From positions 1 to 33,886 of the forward strand of contig JABDGS010000040.1 in assembly GCA_013285915.1 (NCBI GenBank): a stretch of DNA of 33,886 bases, in the 5' to 3' direction. Below the pieces are notes generated by a model. That model saw only the letters and a program-made list of their open reading frames with translations. It ran no database searches and had not been told where the DNA came from. The translations under genes were made by a program, and so were the position numbers. Shown here one piece after another: positions 23,893-31,167 of this stretch; position 1 is the stretch's first letter; every line of letters starts with the position of its first letter. The DNA comes from Bacteroidota bacterium. GTDB taxonomy: Bacteria; Bacteroidota; Bacteroidia; Chitinophagales; Chitinophagaceae.

Positions 23893-25398
23893 ATGGAAAA
23901 TAACGATAAAAAAACGCCTTCAAATAATATCAGCAGGGCAAAGTTTTTAAAAACATCTGCACTGGCAGCGGGCTTTTATATTGTGCCAAGGCACGTACTT
24001 GGCAGGGGCTTTACTGCACCCAGCGATAAATTATATATAGCCTGCGTGGGCTGTGGTGGCGAGGGTGAAAATGACATTAATCATTACGCAAACGCACCCA
24101 AAAAAAATGCACAGGTGGCCTTTTTATGCGATGTGGACGACAGGCCAGGTGCCGCACGGCGCAAACAATTTCCGGCTGCAAAATTCTACCGGGATTGGCG
24201 TGAGATGTTTGAGAAAGAAAGTAAAAACTTCGATGCTGTTTCTGTAGCTATCCCCGACCATAACCATGCTATAGTTGGATTGAATGCCATGAAACTGAAA
24301 AAACATTTATACCTGCAAAAGCCATTAACGCATGATATTTATGAGGCAAGAATATTAACGCAGGCTGCTGCAAAATATAAAGTGGTTACACAAATGGGCG
24401 ACCAGGGCGCAAGTGGCGACGGCATGCGCCTGATGCGTGAATGGATTGAAGCCGGGCTTATCGGTGATATACAAAAAGTGTATAACTGGACAAACCGCCC
24501 GGTATGGCCGCAAGGTATACCGTGGCCATCAGCAAAGCCGCCCGTACCTAAAGAACTTAACTGGGACCTTTGGCTGGGCACTGCTGAATATGTTGATTAT
24601 ATTGATAACCTGGTGCCTTTTAACTGGCGCGGCTGGTGGCGCTTTGGCACGGGAGCGTTGGGCGATATGGCTTGCCATATTATAGGGCCTTCATTTAAAT
24701 TATTCGGCCTCGGTTCGCCTACTGAAGTTACATGCGATGCAAGCACCATTTATTCAGGTATTTTCCAGGAAGCAGATTATCCTGAAAGCATCCCGGTATC
24801 AACAAAGCTGCGGTATACATTCAAACTAAAAGATGGCCGCGACCTGCAATTGTATTGGATGGATGGCGGATTTACACCTGACCGTGTTGAAGAAATTGGT
24901 GATGGCGATGAAGGGCTTGAAATGGCATCAATGGACGATTATGAAGGTGGCTCACTGTTCATCGGCTCAAAGGGTAAAATGAGTTGTGGCTGGGGCGGCC
25001 TGTACCCAAGGTTATTGCCGCTCTCACGAAATAAAGAGATTAATATTCCGCCCAAATACCTGCGCGTAACGGGCGCGGAAGACGGCCATTGGGCGCAATG
25101 GGTAGATGCCTGTATTGCAGGCTATGGAAATATGGAAGTTGACAGCCCGTTTGAAGGTTACGCAGGGCCTCTTACTGAAACAGTATTAATGGGTAACCTG
25201 TTGCTGCGGTGCTTCAACTTAAAAACAAAAGTTACACGGCATGATCCAGTTTATGGCGATCGTGTTGAATACACTACACCCGGCCGCTATCTTAATTATA
25301 AATGGGACGGAGCAAATATGCGCATTACTAATTTTGAACCCGCCAATCAATTCATCAAACGCGAGTACAGGAATGGGTGGGGGAAATTGGAACTGTAA
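23893..25398 (+). CDS. Exported Gfo/Idh/MocA-family oxidoreductase
   Basis: A 501-aa protein. The N-terminus (SRAKFLKTSALAAGF) resembles a weak Tat-like signal with one of the twin arginines missing. It has a Rossmann dinucleotide motif VGCGGEG (52-58), a Lys143 in LYLQKPLTHD (the EKP motif with Gln in place of Glu), and GDMACH near residue 260, which supplies the usual catalytic His. The C-terminal alpha/beta domain matches the GFO-type sugar dehydrogenases of Bacteroidota. It is likely to interconvert a sugar and its 3-keto form for the neighbouring DUF1080 hydrolase. An intrinsic terminator follows the stop. Confidence 0.9.
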   Translation: MENNDKKTPSNNISRAKFLKTSALAAGFYIVPRHVLGRGFTAPSDKLYIACVGCGGEGENDINHYANAPKKNAQVAFLCDVDDRPGAARRKQFPAAKFYRDWREMFEKESKNFDAVSVAIPDHNHAIVGLNAMKLKKHLYLQKPLTHDIYEARILTQAAAKYKVVTQMGDQGASGDGMRLMREWIEAGLIGDIQKVYNWTNRPVWPQGIPWPSAKPPVPKELNWDLWLGTAEYVDYIDNLVPFNWRGWWRFGTGALGDMACHIIGPSFKLFGLGSPTEVTCDASTIYSGIFQEADYPESIPVSTKLRYTFKLKDGRDLQLYWMDGGFTPDRVEEIGDGDEGLEMASMDDYEGGSLFIGSKGKMSCGWGGLYPRLLPLSRNKEINIPPKYLRVTGAEDGHWAQWVDACIAGYGNMEVDSPFEGYAGPLTETVLMGNLLLRCFNLKTKVTRHDPVYGDRVEYTTPGRYLNYKWDGANMRITNFEPANQFIKREYRNGWGKLEL

Positions 25399-25416
25399 AT
25401 TGCTTTTTTTGTAGAG

Positions 25417-25440
25417 TAAAAAGCTTACGCTTTTATTTTT
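25417..25440 (+). terminator. Intrinsic terminator after DUF1080/Gfo operon
   Basis: Stem AAAAGC/GCTTTT with loop TTAC followed by ATTTTT, starting 18 bp after the stop of the oxidoreductase gene. Confidence 0.7.
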
Positions 25441-25689
25441 ACAAGATTCCTGGCAAGAAACGATGTCTGTGGTTTCGGGCACTTTGAAGAAAAAGTTTTC
25501 GGATATATGCTCCCGTTCATATCGTACGTGCGGCATGTAGCAAAACTTACATTATGCTGGCAGATATTCAGTTATTAAACAATAACACCCACAGATACAC
25601 GGCAACAAAAACCCCGGATCTGTCTAAACCTGCGAAATCTTCATTCACGGTTCCCGATTGACGGTTAATGGTCTCTCCGCTGGCAACCG
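25441..25689. other. Intergenic region before ubiX, nothing recognised
   Basis: Together with the terminator this is a 303-bp gap. It shows no ORF with support, tRNA or clear structured RNA. The only signal is the -7 box adjoining the ubiX start. Confidence 0.5.
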
Positions 25690-25697
25690 TATCTTTG
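25690..25697 (+). promoter_or_regulatory. -7-like box TATCTTTG just before ubiX
   Basis: An exact TAnnTTTG match ending 4 bp before the ubiX ATG, which would give a leaderless or nearly leaderless message. No TTTG lies at the expected -33 distance, so support is partial. Confidence 0.4.
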
Positions 25698-25701
25698 TGG
25701 C

Positions 25702-26262
25702 ATGCCAAATAAAATAGTGATTGCAATTACCGGGGCCAGCGGAAGTATTTACGCCAAATTGTTGCTGGATAAACTATTGCAGCTAAAAGACCAGTGGCTG
25801 GCGTTGGATATTGTAATGAGCAACAATGCAAAAGAGGTATGGAAAACTGAGTTGGGTAATGAAGAATATGCCCAATACCCGGTGCGTTATTTTGAAAAGC
25901 ATGATTTTATGGCGCCATTTGCATCTGGCTCAGCAAAGTACAATATTATGATTGTTATACCGTGCAGTATGGGCACGCTCGGCAGAATTGCAGCAGGTAT
26001 AAGTGATGACCTGGTTACCCGCGCGGCAGATGTTGTATTGAAAGAAAGAAGAAAACTAATACTTGTGGTGCGCGATACCCCTTATAACCTGGTACATATA
26101 CGCAATATGGAGACGGTTACATTGGCCGGGGGAGTTATCTGCCCCGCTACCCCTTCATTTTACAGCAGGCCTTCTACTATTGAGGAAGTGGCCGCCACGG
26201 TGGTTGACAGGGTGTTAGACCTTTCAGGTATTGACATTAGCACCTACCGCTGGAAAGAGTAG
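25702..26262 (+). CDS. ubiX: UbiX flavin prenyltransferase
   Basis: A 186-aa protein of normal family length. FMN-binding GASGSIYAKLLLDKL lies at residues ~11-25, the PCSMGTLGRIAAGISDDLVTR stretch at ~90-110, and RDTPYNLVHIRNM at ~129-141 carries residues for the dimethylallyl phosphate site. UbiX joins FMN and a dimethylallyl group to make prenyl-FMN, the cofactor of UbiD-type decarboxylases. No UbiD partner is in the window. It is monocistronic here, and its stop converges with alkB. Confidence 0.95.
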   Translation: MPNKIVIAITGASGSIYAKLLLDKLLQLKDQWLALDIVMSNNAKEVWKTELGNEEYAQYPVRYFEKHDFMAPFASGSAKYNIMIVIPCSMGTLGRIAAGISDDLVTRAADVVLKERRKLILVVRDTPYNLVHIRNMETVTLAGGVICPATPSFYSRPSTIEEVAATVVDRVLDLSGIDISTYRWKE

Positions 26263-26281
26263 GGTTAGTATCGTACCAGCT

Positions 26282-26884
26282 TTATTTAATTGTCCTGAAC
26301 GTTATATTTATTCTTTTACCGTTAACAGCTTTCGTTTTGGGCAGTTGGTGCTCCCAGTAATGCTGTGCTTCACCCCGCATCAGCAACAGGCTGCCATGGC
26401 TTAACATAATATTGCGTAAAATGCTTTTGTCCTTATAATTTCTAAGCTGAAATTTTCTCGTCCCCCCAAAACTTACTGAAGCAATTACAGGGTTTATGCC
26501 TAACTCCTTTTCATTATCCCTATGCCACCCCATGCTGTCATTGCCATCCCTGTAGTAATTAAGCAGGGCGCTGTTAAAGCTTGCGCCGGTAAGGCATTCT
26601 GCTCTTTCTTTTATGGTAAGTAAATGTTGCGTGAAAGGTTTGGGTTGCATCGTAATACCAGAATAAGTGTAGCTTTTGCCTTCATCACCGTACCAGGCGG
26701 TGAGGCGTGGTTGCATAACCTGCCTGCCAAACATCTTAATGGCCTCGTGTTTCCACTCAATAAATTCAATGAGATATTTCAATAGGTCATCGCTTTCCTG
26801 CGCTGAAAACGCATTGGGGAAAAACAGAACCTCACCATTAAAAGGTAAAATATTTTCGTTGTCATTAAAAAGCATTGCCTGCAT
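26282..26884 (-). CDS. alkB: AlkB-family 2-oxoglutarate/Fe(II) dioxygenase
   Basis: A 200-aa protein resembling the ABH2/ABH3-like branch: substrate-loop residues PRLTAWYGDEGKSYTYSG (59-76), iron ligands His121 and Asp123 (GWHRDNE) and His179 (WEHQLPK), and 2-oxoglutarate-binding Arg191 and Arg197 (RINITFR). It oxidatively removes methyl groups from 1-methyladenine and 3-methylcytosine in DNA or RNA. It is the last gene of a four-gene minus-strand operon, 12 bp after the Ada-like zinc-domain gene, which points to a shared alkylation-damage role. Confidence 0.94.
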   Translation of the reverse strand: MQAMLFNDNENILPFNGEVLFFPNAFSAQESDDLLKYLIEFIEWKHEAIKMFGRQVMQPRLTAWYGDEGKSYTYSGITMQPKPFTQHLLTIKERAECLTGASFNSALLNYYRDGNDSMGWHRDNEKELGINPVIASVSFGGTRKFQLRNYKDKSILRNIMLSHGSLLLMRGEAQHYWEHQLPKTKAVNGKRINITFRTIK

Positions 26885-26896
26885 ATTGCAAAATTA

Positions 26897-27139
26897 TCAC
26901 TGTACCGTCTTCCAGGCAATGTATTTCTGGCGCATACAATGCCCGCATGGCCTGTAACCGGCGTTTATTGCTTCATTTTCATTAATAAAGAAAACCCTGT
27001 TTTGCTTTTTCATTCTTTTGCCTGATGTGCAATGCAATGTGCCATAAATTTTTAATGCAGCATTCCCTGCAAGAATAATGACGCCGTTTTTTACCATTTG
27101 TTTAAACTGGCTGCTGTTTATGGATGAATGTGTTACCAT
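26897..27139 (-). CDS. Stand-alone Ada-type zinc-binding domain protein
   Basis: The ATG at 27139 gives 80 aa and places the start 1 bp after the stop of the upstream oxygenase; longer starts would overlap that gene. The domain ends RVFFINENEAINAGYRPCGHCMR, the signature of the Ada N-terminal metal domain that accepts a methyl group from phosphotriesters. Only three cysteines remain (Cys37, Cys65, Cys68): the Cys-x3-Cys pair of E. coli Ada is reduced to CTSGK. No AraC helix-turn-helix or methyltransferase domain is present. It could sense or repair phosphotriesters without Ada's transcription function, or simply bind nucleic acid. Confidence 0.85.
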   Translation of the reverse strand: MVTHSSINSSQFKQMVKNGVIILAGNAALKIYGTLHCTSGKRMKKQNRVFFINENEAINAGYRPCGHCMRQKYIAWKTVQ

Positions 27140-27140
27140 T

Positions 27141-27857
27141 TTACGAAAGTGCATCATGAAAAATAATACCCAGCGTGTGCCGCTCACCCTCATGCACTTC
27201 ACTTACCCCATGTTTTACATTTACACGGTAATATCCCTTGCTGCCTTTTTGCGGGCGAAAATTTGTGGTAAACAAAAGCATATCGCCTTTATGCGGTGCA
27301 AGTACAGTCGCCTTGCTTTGTGCCCTTGGTATTTGCTGCGATAATATAAATTCACCGCCGGTATAATCTTTACCGGGCTCATTCAAAAATAAAACAGCCT
27401 GTATGGGGAAGAAGATATCGCCATACAGATCCTGGTGCATGGTGTTATGGCCTCCTTTGCCATATTTTAAAATAAGTACTGTTGGTTTTGTTTGATTATT
27501 GTCGTGGCAAAGCTTCTGCAGCTCTTCAAATGTTTCGGGAAACTGTGTATTGATCTTCAGCACACTCATCCATTTGTTAGCAACAGGTGCTAAATAACTG
27601 TAGGTGTTTTTCCTTATCGACTGAATTAATGATGGCAGCGGATAGTTGAAATATTTATACTCGCCAAGCCCATACCTGTAACGTTCCATCACTACTGTTT
27701 TTCTATAAGCGGCGGGGTTATTGTAATTCAGTTTTAACGCTTCACATTCTGCATCTGTTATCATACCCGGCAATAATCCATAACCTTTGGTATGCAGGCT
27801 TTCTGTTATTTCTTCCCAATTGTATTGCTCTAATCGTTCTTTCACATTCGGCTCCAT
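27141..27857 (-). CDS. 2OG-Fe(II) oxygenase, COG3826 type
   Basis: A 238-aa protein whose C-terminal half is a double-stranded beta-helix: iron ligands His141 and Asp143 (MHQDLYGD) and distal His216 (VKHGVSE), followed by the helix-ending GERHTLGIIFHDA. This is the family often called Oxygenase-NA. Its substrate is unknown, but its gene is commonly found with DNA-repair genes. It lies 3 bp after the DUF1203 gene and 1 bp before the Ada-like gene, firmly inside the operon. Confidence 0.88.
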   Translation of the reverse strand: MEPNVKERLEQYNWEEITESLHTKGYGLLPGMITDAECEALKLNYNNPAAYRKTVVMERYRYGLGEYKYFNYPLPSLIQSIRKNTYSYLAPVANKWMSVLKINTQFPETFEELQKLCHDNNQTKPTVLILKYGKGGHNTMHQDLYGDIFFPIQAVLFLNEPGKDYTGGEFILSQQIPRAQSKATVLAPHKGDMLLFTTNFRPQKGSKGYYRVNVKHGVSEVHEGERHTLGIIFHDALS

Positions 27858-27860
27858 AAT

Positions 27861-28346
27861 TTAATGGTTTACTCTTTCAACTTTACATATATAACAACAC
27901 GCTTCTGCGCTTCTTACATGAAGATAATCCACTTCAGGGTGACTGGTAAATATTTGCACAATCAGGTCGTCTACATCTTTATTACCTACCAATTCAGTAT
28001 AAACCATCATTTGTGCTGTGTCATAGCCGATAAGCGTTAAATGAAAATGCTCCCGGTCATTTTTTATTTCCGGTGGAAACCTGTAAACATCCGCATATTC
28101 TTCTACTTCATCCGCATGTATAAATATGGGTCCGGGTTGGTTAAACGCATTATCTATTGCAAAGGGGGAGTGGCTTAGCAATAAGCGTTTATCTATACCC
28201 GGCCTGAATGGTTTTAGCGAAACGCGGCACGGCCCGTGACCAGTGGCTGTTTGTTCAATAATTGTATGGCCAAAGCCATCTTTTCCTGCAGCACGTATTT
28301 GTTTAGCATAATCTTTTGATAAAGGAATAATTTTGAATTGTTGCAT
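27861..28346 (-). CDS. DUF1203 family protein
   Basis: A 161-aa cytoplasmic protein with the family features CRVSLKPF near residue 60, GPIFIHADEVEEY around 92-104 and several conserved His/Glu residues (HFHLTLIGYD). The function of DUF1203 is unknown. It is the first gene of the operon with two 2-oxoglutarate dioxygenases and an Ada-like domain. The ATG at 28346 is the only good start. Confidence 0.85.
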   Translation of the reverse strand: MQQFKIIPLSKDYAKQIRAAGKDGFGHTIIEQTATGHGPCRVSLKPFRPGIDKRLLLSHSPFAIDNAFNQPGPIFIHADEVEEYADVYRFPPEIKNDREHFHLTLIGYDTAQMMVYTELVGNKDVDDLIVQIFTSHPEVDYLHVRSAEACCYICKVERVNH

Positions 28347-28421
28347 GTAATAATTTTATACAACAAAATTGCGGATAGGCGCTTGCATACAAAACCCGAT
28401 TGTTGCTGATAATAAATTTTT

Positions 28422-29153
28422 ATGATGATAAAAAAATGCCTGTTTATTTTATGCCTGAGTTTAATTACGATTGCAGCATTTTCACAACAGCAACCTTTTA
28501 AAATATCAATACAACATCTAACCGGTAATTGTTATCTTTTTATTTCGTATGGCCTGGCAAACGGGGCGCCCTTCCCCGCAAATGGAGTATATGTGGTAAC
28601 AAATGATGGCGTTGTTGTAATAGATACGCCATGGGGCGAGGATGAAACACAACAATTGATTGATTCAGTATACCGCCGGCATCATAAGAAAATTATATTA
28701 AGTATATCTACCCATTTTCACGCAGACCGCACAGGTGGTATTGATGTGTTTAAGAAGGCAAGTGTTAAAACATATTCATCACAGCAAACGCTGGCCTTAT
28801 GTAAAAAAAGCGGGAATAAGCAAGCGGCATACACTTTTACAAATGATACCACATTTAATATTGGTGGAACAACCATACAAACATATTACCCCGGCGAGGG
28901 GCACACAAAAGATAATATTGTTGTTTGGCTGCCAAAGCAAAAAGTATTGGTAGGTGGCTGCCTTGTAAAAAGTACAGAAACAGAGAATATTGGTAACGTT
29001 GCCGATGCTAATGTTGCCCAATGGCCGCAAACTATAAAAAATGTAATGGTTAAATATCCCGGTGCAAAATATATTATACCTGGCCACCAGGGGTGGGCTT
29101 CTTTAAATTCTTTAAAGCACACTTTGGAAGTTATAAAATCTGCGGGTAACTAG
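28422..29153 (+). CDS. Subclass B1 metallo-beta-lactamase
   Basis: A 243-aa protein with a Sec signal peptide (cleavage near IAAFSQ). All B1 zinc ligands are in place: His98, His100 and Asp102 in THFHADRTGG, His161 in GEGHTKDN, Cys180 in GGCLVKS and His222 in PGHQGW. The substrate-binding Lys183 and Asn192 (IGNVADAN) are also kept. B1 enzymes hydrolyse most beta-lactams, including carbapenems. The Asn-containing loop and length match the chromosomal BlaB/IND/GOB-neighbour type of Bacteroidota rather than a cassette gene, and there is no mobile element around it. Its stop overlaps the convergent gene by 4 bp. Confidence 0.93.
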   Translation: MMIKKCLFILCLSLITIAAFSQQQPFKISIQHLTGNCYLFISYGLANGAPFPANGVYVVTNDGVVVIDTPWGEDETQQLIDSVYRRHHKKIILSISTHFHADRTGGIDVFKKASVKTYSSQQTLALCKKSGNKQAAYTFTNDTTFNIGGTTIQTYYPGEGHTKDNIVVWLPKQKVLVGGCLVKSTETENIGNVADANVAQWPQTIKNVMVKYPGAKYIIPGHQGWASLNSLKHTLEVIKSAGN

Positions 29154-29575
29154 CCGCTTGCAGTTAGTAAAACTCTTTCATCTGAAAATATTTCTTTGCA
29201 AAACATATTAAAAAAAGATACGCAGCCACCTATCTGATTTTTGTGACATGAAAAAAATACCTTTTCATCGCCATTATCTGTATTTATTACAAAAACAATA
29301 TTGGGGCGATAGTTTTTTTTATAGATAGCAGAAAGGAAAAAGCCGGTTATCAGACCCAATGCAGTCCATAATACAAGATTGGCGCTTGCAAATAACTCAA
29401 CGAATGTAAAAAGGAGTATGGCATATATAATATAGTTTAAGCTGATTACCGGGTGTTTGCTGGGTGATACAGACGAAAGTATTTTTATTTCTCGTATGCT
29501 GTCAAAAGGTATAGAGAAATGACGGGTATTTTTATAACTGCTATCGTTGCTGGTTATTTGCAAACCATTTGCCAT
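29150..29575 (-). CDS. Membrane protein of unknown function
   Basis: A 141-aa protein. The N-terminal part (~15-45) and C-terminal part (~95-140) are cytoplasmic-looking, and residues ~48-86 hold two hydrophobic helices (IIYAILLFTFVELF, LVLWTALGLITGFFL). The arrangement of short beta strands around a helical hairpin resembles small bacterial PH-like membrane proteins, but I do not recognise a family. Its ATG lies within the end of the preceding 59-aa frame (22-bp overlap), and its stop overlaps the beta-lactamase stop by 4 bp. Confidence 0.7.
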   Translation of the reverse strand: MANGLQITSNDSSYKNTRHFSIPFDSIREIKILSSVSPSKHPVISLNYIIYAILLFTFVELFASANLVLWTALGLITGFFLSAIYKKNYRPNIVFVINTDNGDEKVFFSCHKNQIGGCVSFFNMFCKEIFSDERVLLTASG

Positions 29576-29733
29576 GCAGTTATAATGACTTTCCTATTTT
29601 GATTAGGAAGATAGTATTCAATATTATCGTCACTTTTTTCAACAATTAATTCAAGATAATTCCACTCCGGAGGAATTTTTGTGGATTCAGCACCCAATTC
29701 TTCTTCAATAAGGTTTAATGGTTTCGGGTTCAT
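29554..29733 (-). CDS. Small acidic protein of unknown function, overlapping its downstream gene
   Basis: A 59-aa frame from the ATG at 29733: MNPKPLNLIEEELGAE, then a middle part with NYLELIVEKSDDN, ending at TAA 29554-29556. It overlaps the next gene by 22 bp in another frame, which is typical of coupled genes. It has normal codon use and a clean start. It may instead be the N-terminus of one protein broken from the 141-aa frame by a frameshift, since the two are adjacent and consecutive. Confidence 0.5.
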   Translation of the reverse strand: MNPKPLNLIEEELGAESTKIPPEWNYLELIVEKSDDNIEYYLPNQNRKVIITAWQMVCK

Positions 29734-29762
29734 AATAACAGTAAATTCATTGATTTTATTTT

Positions 29763-30416
29763 CTATTTAATCCCCTCAAAAGGCACATTGGTAATGGTAT
29801 AACTATGCCACTCGTTAAAGTCAAAATGCCACCATTCATAAGTGTTAACTGTAAAGCCCTGCGCCTCCATTTTTGAGCGAAGCAAATCACGCATGGCACG
29901 TTGCTTATCAGTGCCACCTTTGTAATCGGGATAGCTGCGTTCACTCATTTCATCATACACTCCTGTCATCTCAATTTCTTTACCTGTTTTCAGGTCATAC
30001 AGGCTAAGGTCAACAGCGCAGCCCCGGTTATGGCGGCTGCCTTGCTTAGGGTCGGCAACAAATTTTTTATGTTCATCGGGGGTAATATCCCAAAATATTT
30101 TGGTAACGCTCCATGGCCGGTAGCCATCAAAAACAAGCAGCCCATATCCTAATTCCTTAAGAGATGCATTTGCTTTTACCAATGCCTCAGCCGCAGGCCG
30201 CTGTAAAAAAGCCCGCGCCTGGTGATACACCGGTCTGTGCACAAGGTTATTGTTGGTGGCATAGCGAATATCTAAATGTATGCTGGTATCAAGCTTTATT
30301 AGTTCAACAAGGTCGGTTTGTTTAAAATTGCCTGCTTCATGCGGCGGTTGCGCCTTGCACGCTGTAAGCAGTATTATTAAAAGGCTGGTAATTATTTTAA
30401 AGGGCGTTTGTTTCAT
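29763..30416 (-). CDS. D-Ala-D-Ala dipeptidase lipoprotein (VanX/DdpX-like, M15D)
   Basis: A 217-aa lipoprotein: lipobox LLTAC with Cys20. Zinc ligands His129 (SRHNRG), Asp136 (AVDLSLY) and His197 (EWWHFDF), catalytic Glu194 and the conserved Arg100 (DGYRPW) match VanX/DdpX peptidases. In E. coli DdpX and related chromosomal forms it recycles D-Ala-D-Ala from peptidoglycan; VanX itself works in the cytoplasm and supports glycopeptide resistance. Here the signal peptide and lipid anchor put it in the periplasm, so a cell-wall recycling role is more likely than vancomycin resistance. No vanH or vanA partner is nearby. Confidence 0.92.
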   Translation of the reverse strand: MKQTPFKIITSLLIILLTACKAQPPHEAGNFKQTDLVELIKLDTSIHLDIRYATNNNLVHRPVYHQARAFLQRPAAEALVKANASLKELGYGLLVFDGYRPWSVTKIFWDITPDEHKKFVADPKQGSRHNRGCAVDLSLYDLKTGKEIEMTGVYDEMSERSYPDYKGGTDKQRAMRDLLRSKMEAQGFTVNTYEWWHFDFNEWHSYTITNVPFEGIK

Positions 30417-30471
30417 GTTGCTAATGTATAAAAAAAGTATATTGGTTGTAAGGCGGGGATGGTATTGGCTT

Positions 30472-30492
30472 ATGGCCTCATAGCGAGGCTAT
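30472..30492. other. Hairpin between yoeB and the dipeptidase gene
   Basis: ATGGCCTC/GAGGCTAT with a 5-base loop and one mismatch. No U run follows on either strand, so I would not call it an intrinsic terminator. It is the only structure in the 156-bp gap. Confidence 0.35.
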
Positions 30493-30572
30493 CGCCGGAT
30501 ATAGTTTAGCCACAAGAAAAAGGTTGGAATATTTTTGATAGAATTACTAATGCTTAAAATAATAAATGAATA

Positions 30573-30827
30573 CTAATAATGAAAGCGGCACTGGGCAATT
30601 TCAAGAGAATTATTATTTATCCTGTATACAAGCCTGTGTTCATCGGTTATCCTTCGGCTCCAAAAACCACGAAATTCGCCTTTAAGTGCTTCGGGTTTGC
30701 CAAGTCCTTTAAAAGGTGAGCGTTGACAATCTTTTATTAATTCATTTATCTTCTCAAGAATTTTTTTATCATTCATCTGCCAATATAAATAATGCTCCCA
30801 TGCGCGTTCAGAAAAAACAAGGTTCAT
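30573..30827 (-). CDS. yoeB: YoeB-family toxin, ribosome-dependent mRNA endonuclease
   Basis: 84 aa, exactly the length of E. coli YoeB and collinear with it. The catalytic residues Glu46 (GKPE), Arg65 (EHRLVY), His83 and Tyr84 (C-terminal RFHY) are all kept, as is GFWSRRIT (54-61). YoeB cleaves mRNA in the ribosomal A site and halts growth unless bound by YefM. It starts 9 bp after the antitoxin stop. All active residues are intact, so the toxin should be functional. Confidence 0.95.
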   Translation of the reverse strand: MNLVFSERAWEHYLYWQMNDKKILEKINELIKDCQRSPFKGLGKPEALKGEFRGFWSRRITDEHRLVYRINNNSLEIAQCRFHY

Positions 30828-30836
30828 AAGAACTTT

Positions 30837-31106
30837 TTACTTCGTGATATTAGCATCAAGCTCCTTTATGGTTTTACGTACTTTTTTGCCTGAATTAAGC
30901 TGGGCGATACTTTCACGCAAGTCTTTTGTATTGGCCGGGGTGCTTAATAAGTATTGTGTTTCATCCCACCTGTTATAATCTTCAAGCGAGATCATTATAA
31001 CTGTTTTGCCATTTCCATTTATTACCAGTGTGTCATTATTATCAGAAACGCTGTTAATATAGTGCTTTAAATTCTTTCTTACTTCAGAAACATTTGCTAC
31101 TAACAT
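30837..31106 (-). CDS. yefM: YefM/Phd-family antitoxin
   Basis: An 89-aa protein with the N-terminal Phd/YefM DNA-binding fold (MLVANVSEVRKNLKHYINSV, GNGKTVIMISLEDYNRWDET) and an extended C-terminal tail (~60-89) that should wrap the toxin. It comes first in the operon, as is usual, so antitoxin is made before toxin. A palindromic operator lies directly before its ATG, supporting autorepression. Confidence 0.94.
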   Translation of the reverse strand: MLVANVSEVRKNLKHYINSVSDNNDTLVINGNGKTVIMISLEDYNRWDETQYLLSTPANTKDLRESIAQLNSGKKVRKTIKELDANITK

Positions 31107-31107
31107 A

Positions 31108-31123
31108 GTACAAAATTTTGTAC
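31108..31123. promoter_or_regulatory. yefM-yoeB operator palindrome
   Basis: A perfect 16-bp palindrome GTACAAAATTTTGTAC, one base upstream of the antitoxin ATG, with a TGTACA core in its right half like the YefM operators of E. coli. On the minus strand a TATTTTTG box (31123-31130) abuts it, so binding would block the promoter. Confidence 0.75.
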
Positions 31124-31167
31124 AAAAATATGTAATATTTTTTATTTATAGCAGGCATAATCCGATG

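Noticed and set aside
29763-30416. A vancomycin-resistance cluster
   Set aside because: The VanX-like protein is a periplasm-directed lipoprotein and no vanH, vanA or vanRS genes are nearby, so wall recycling is more likely.
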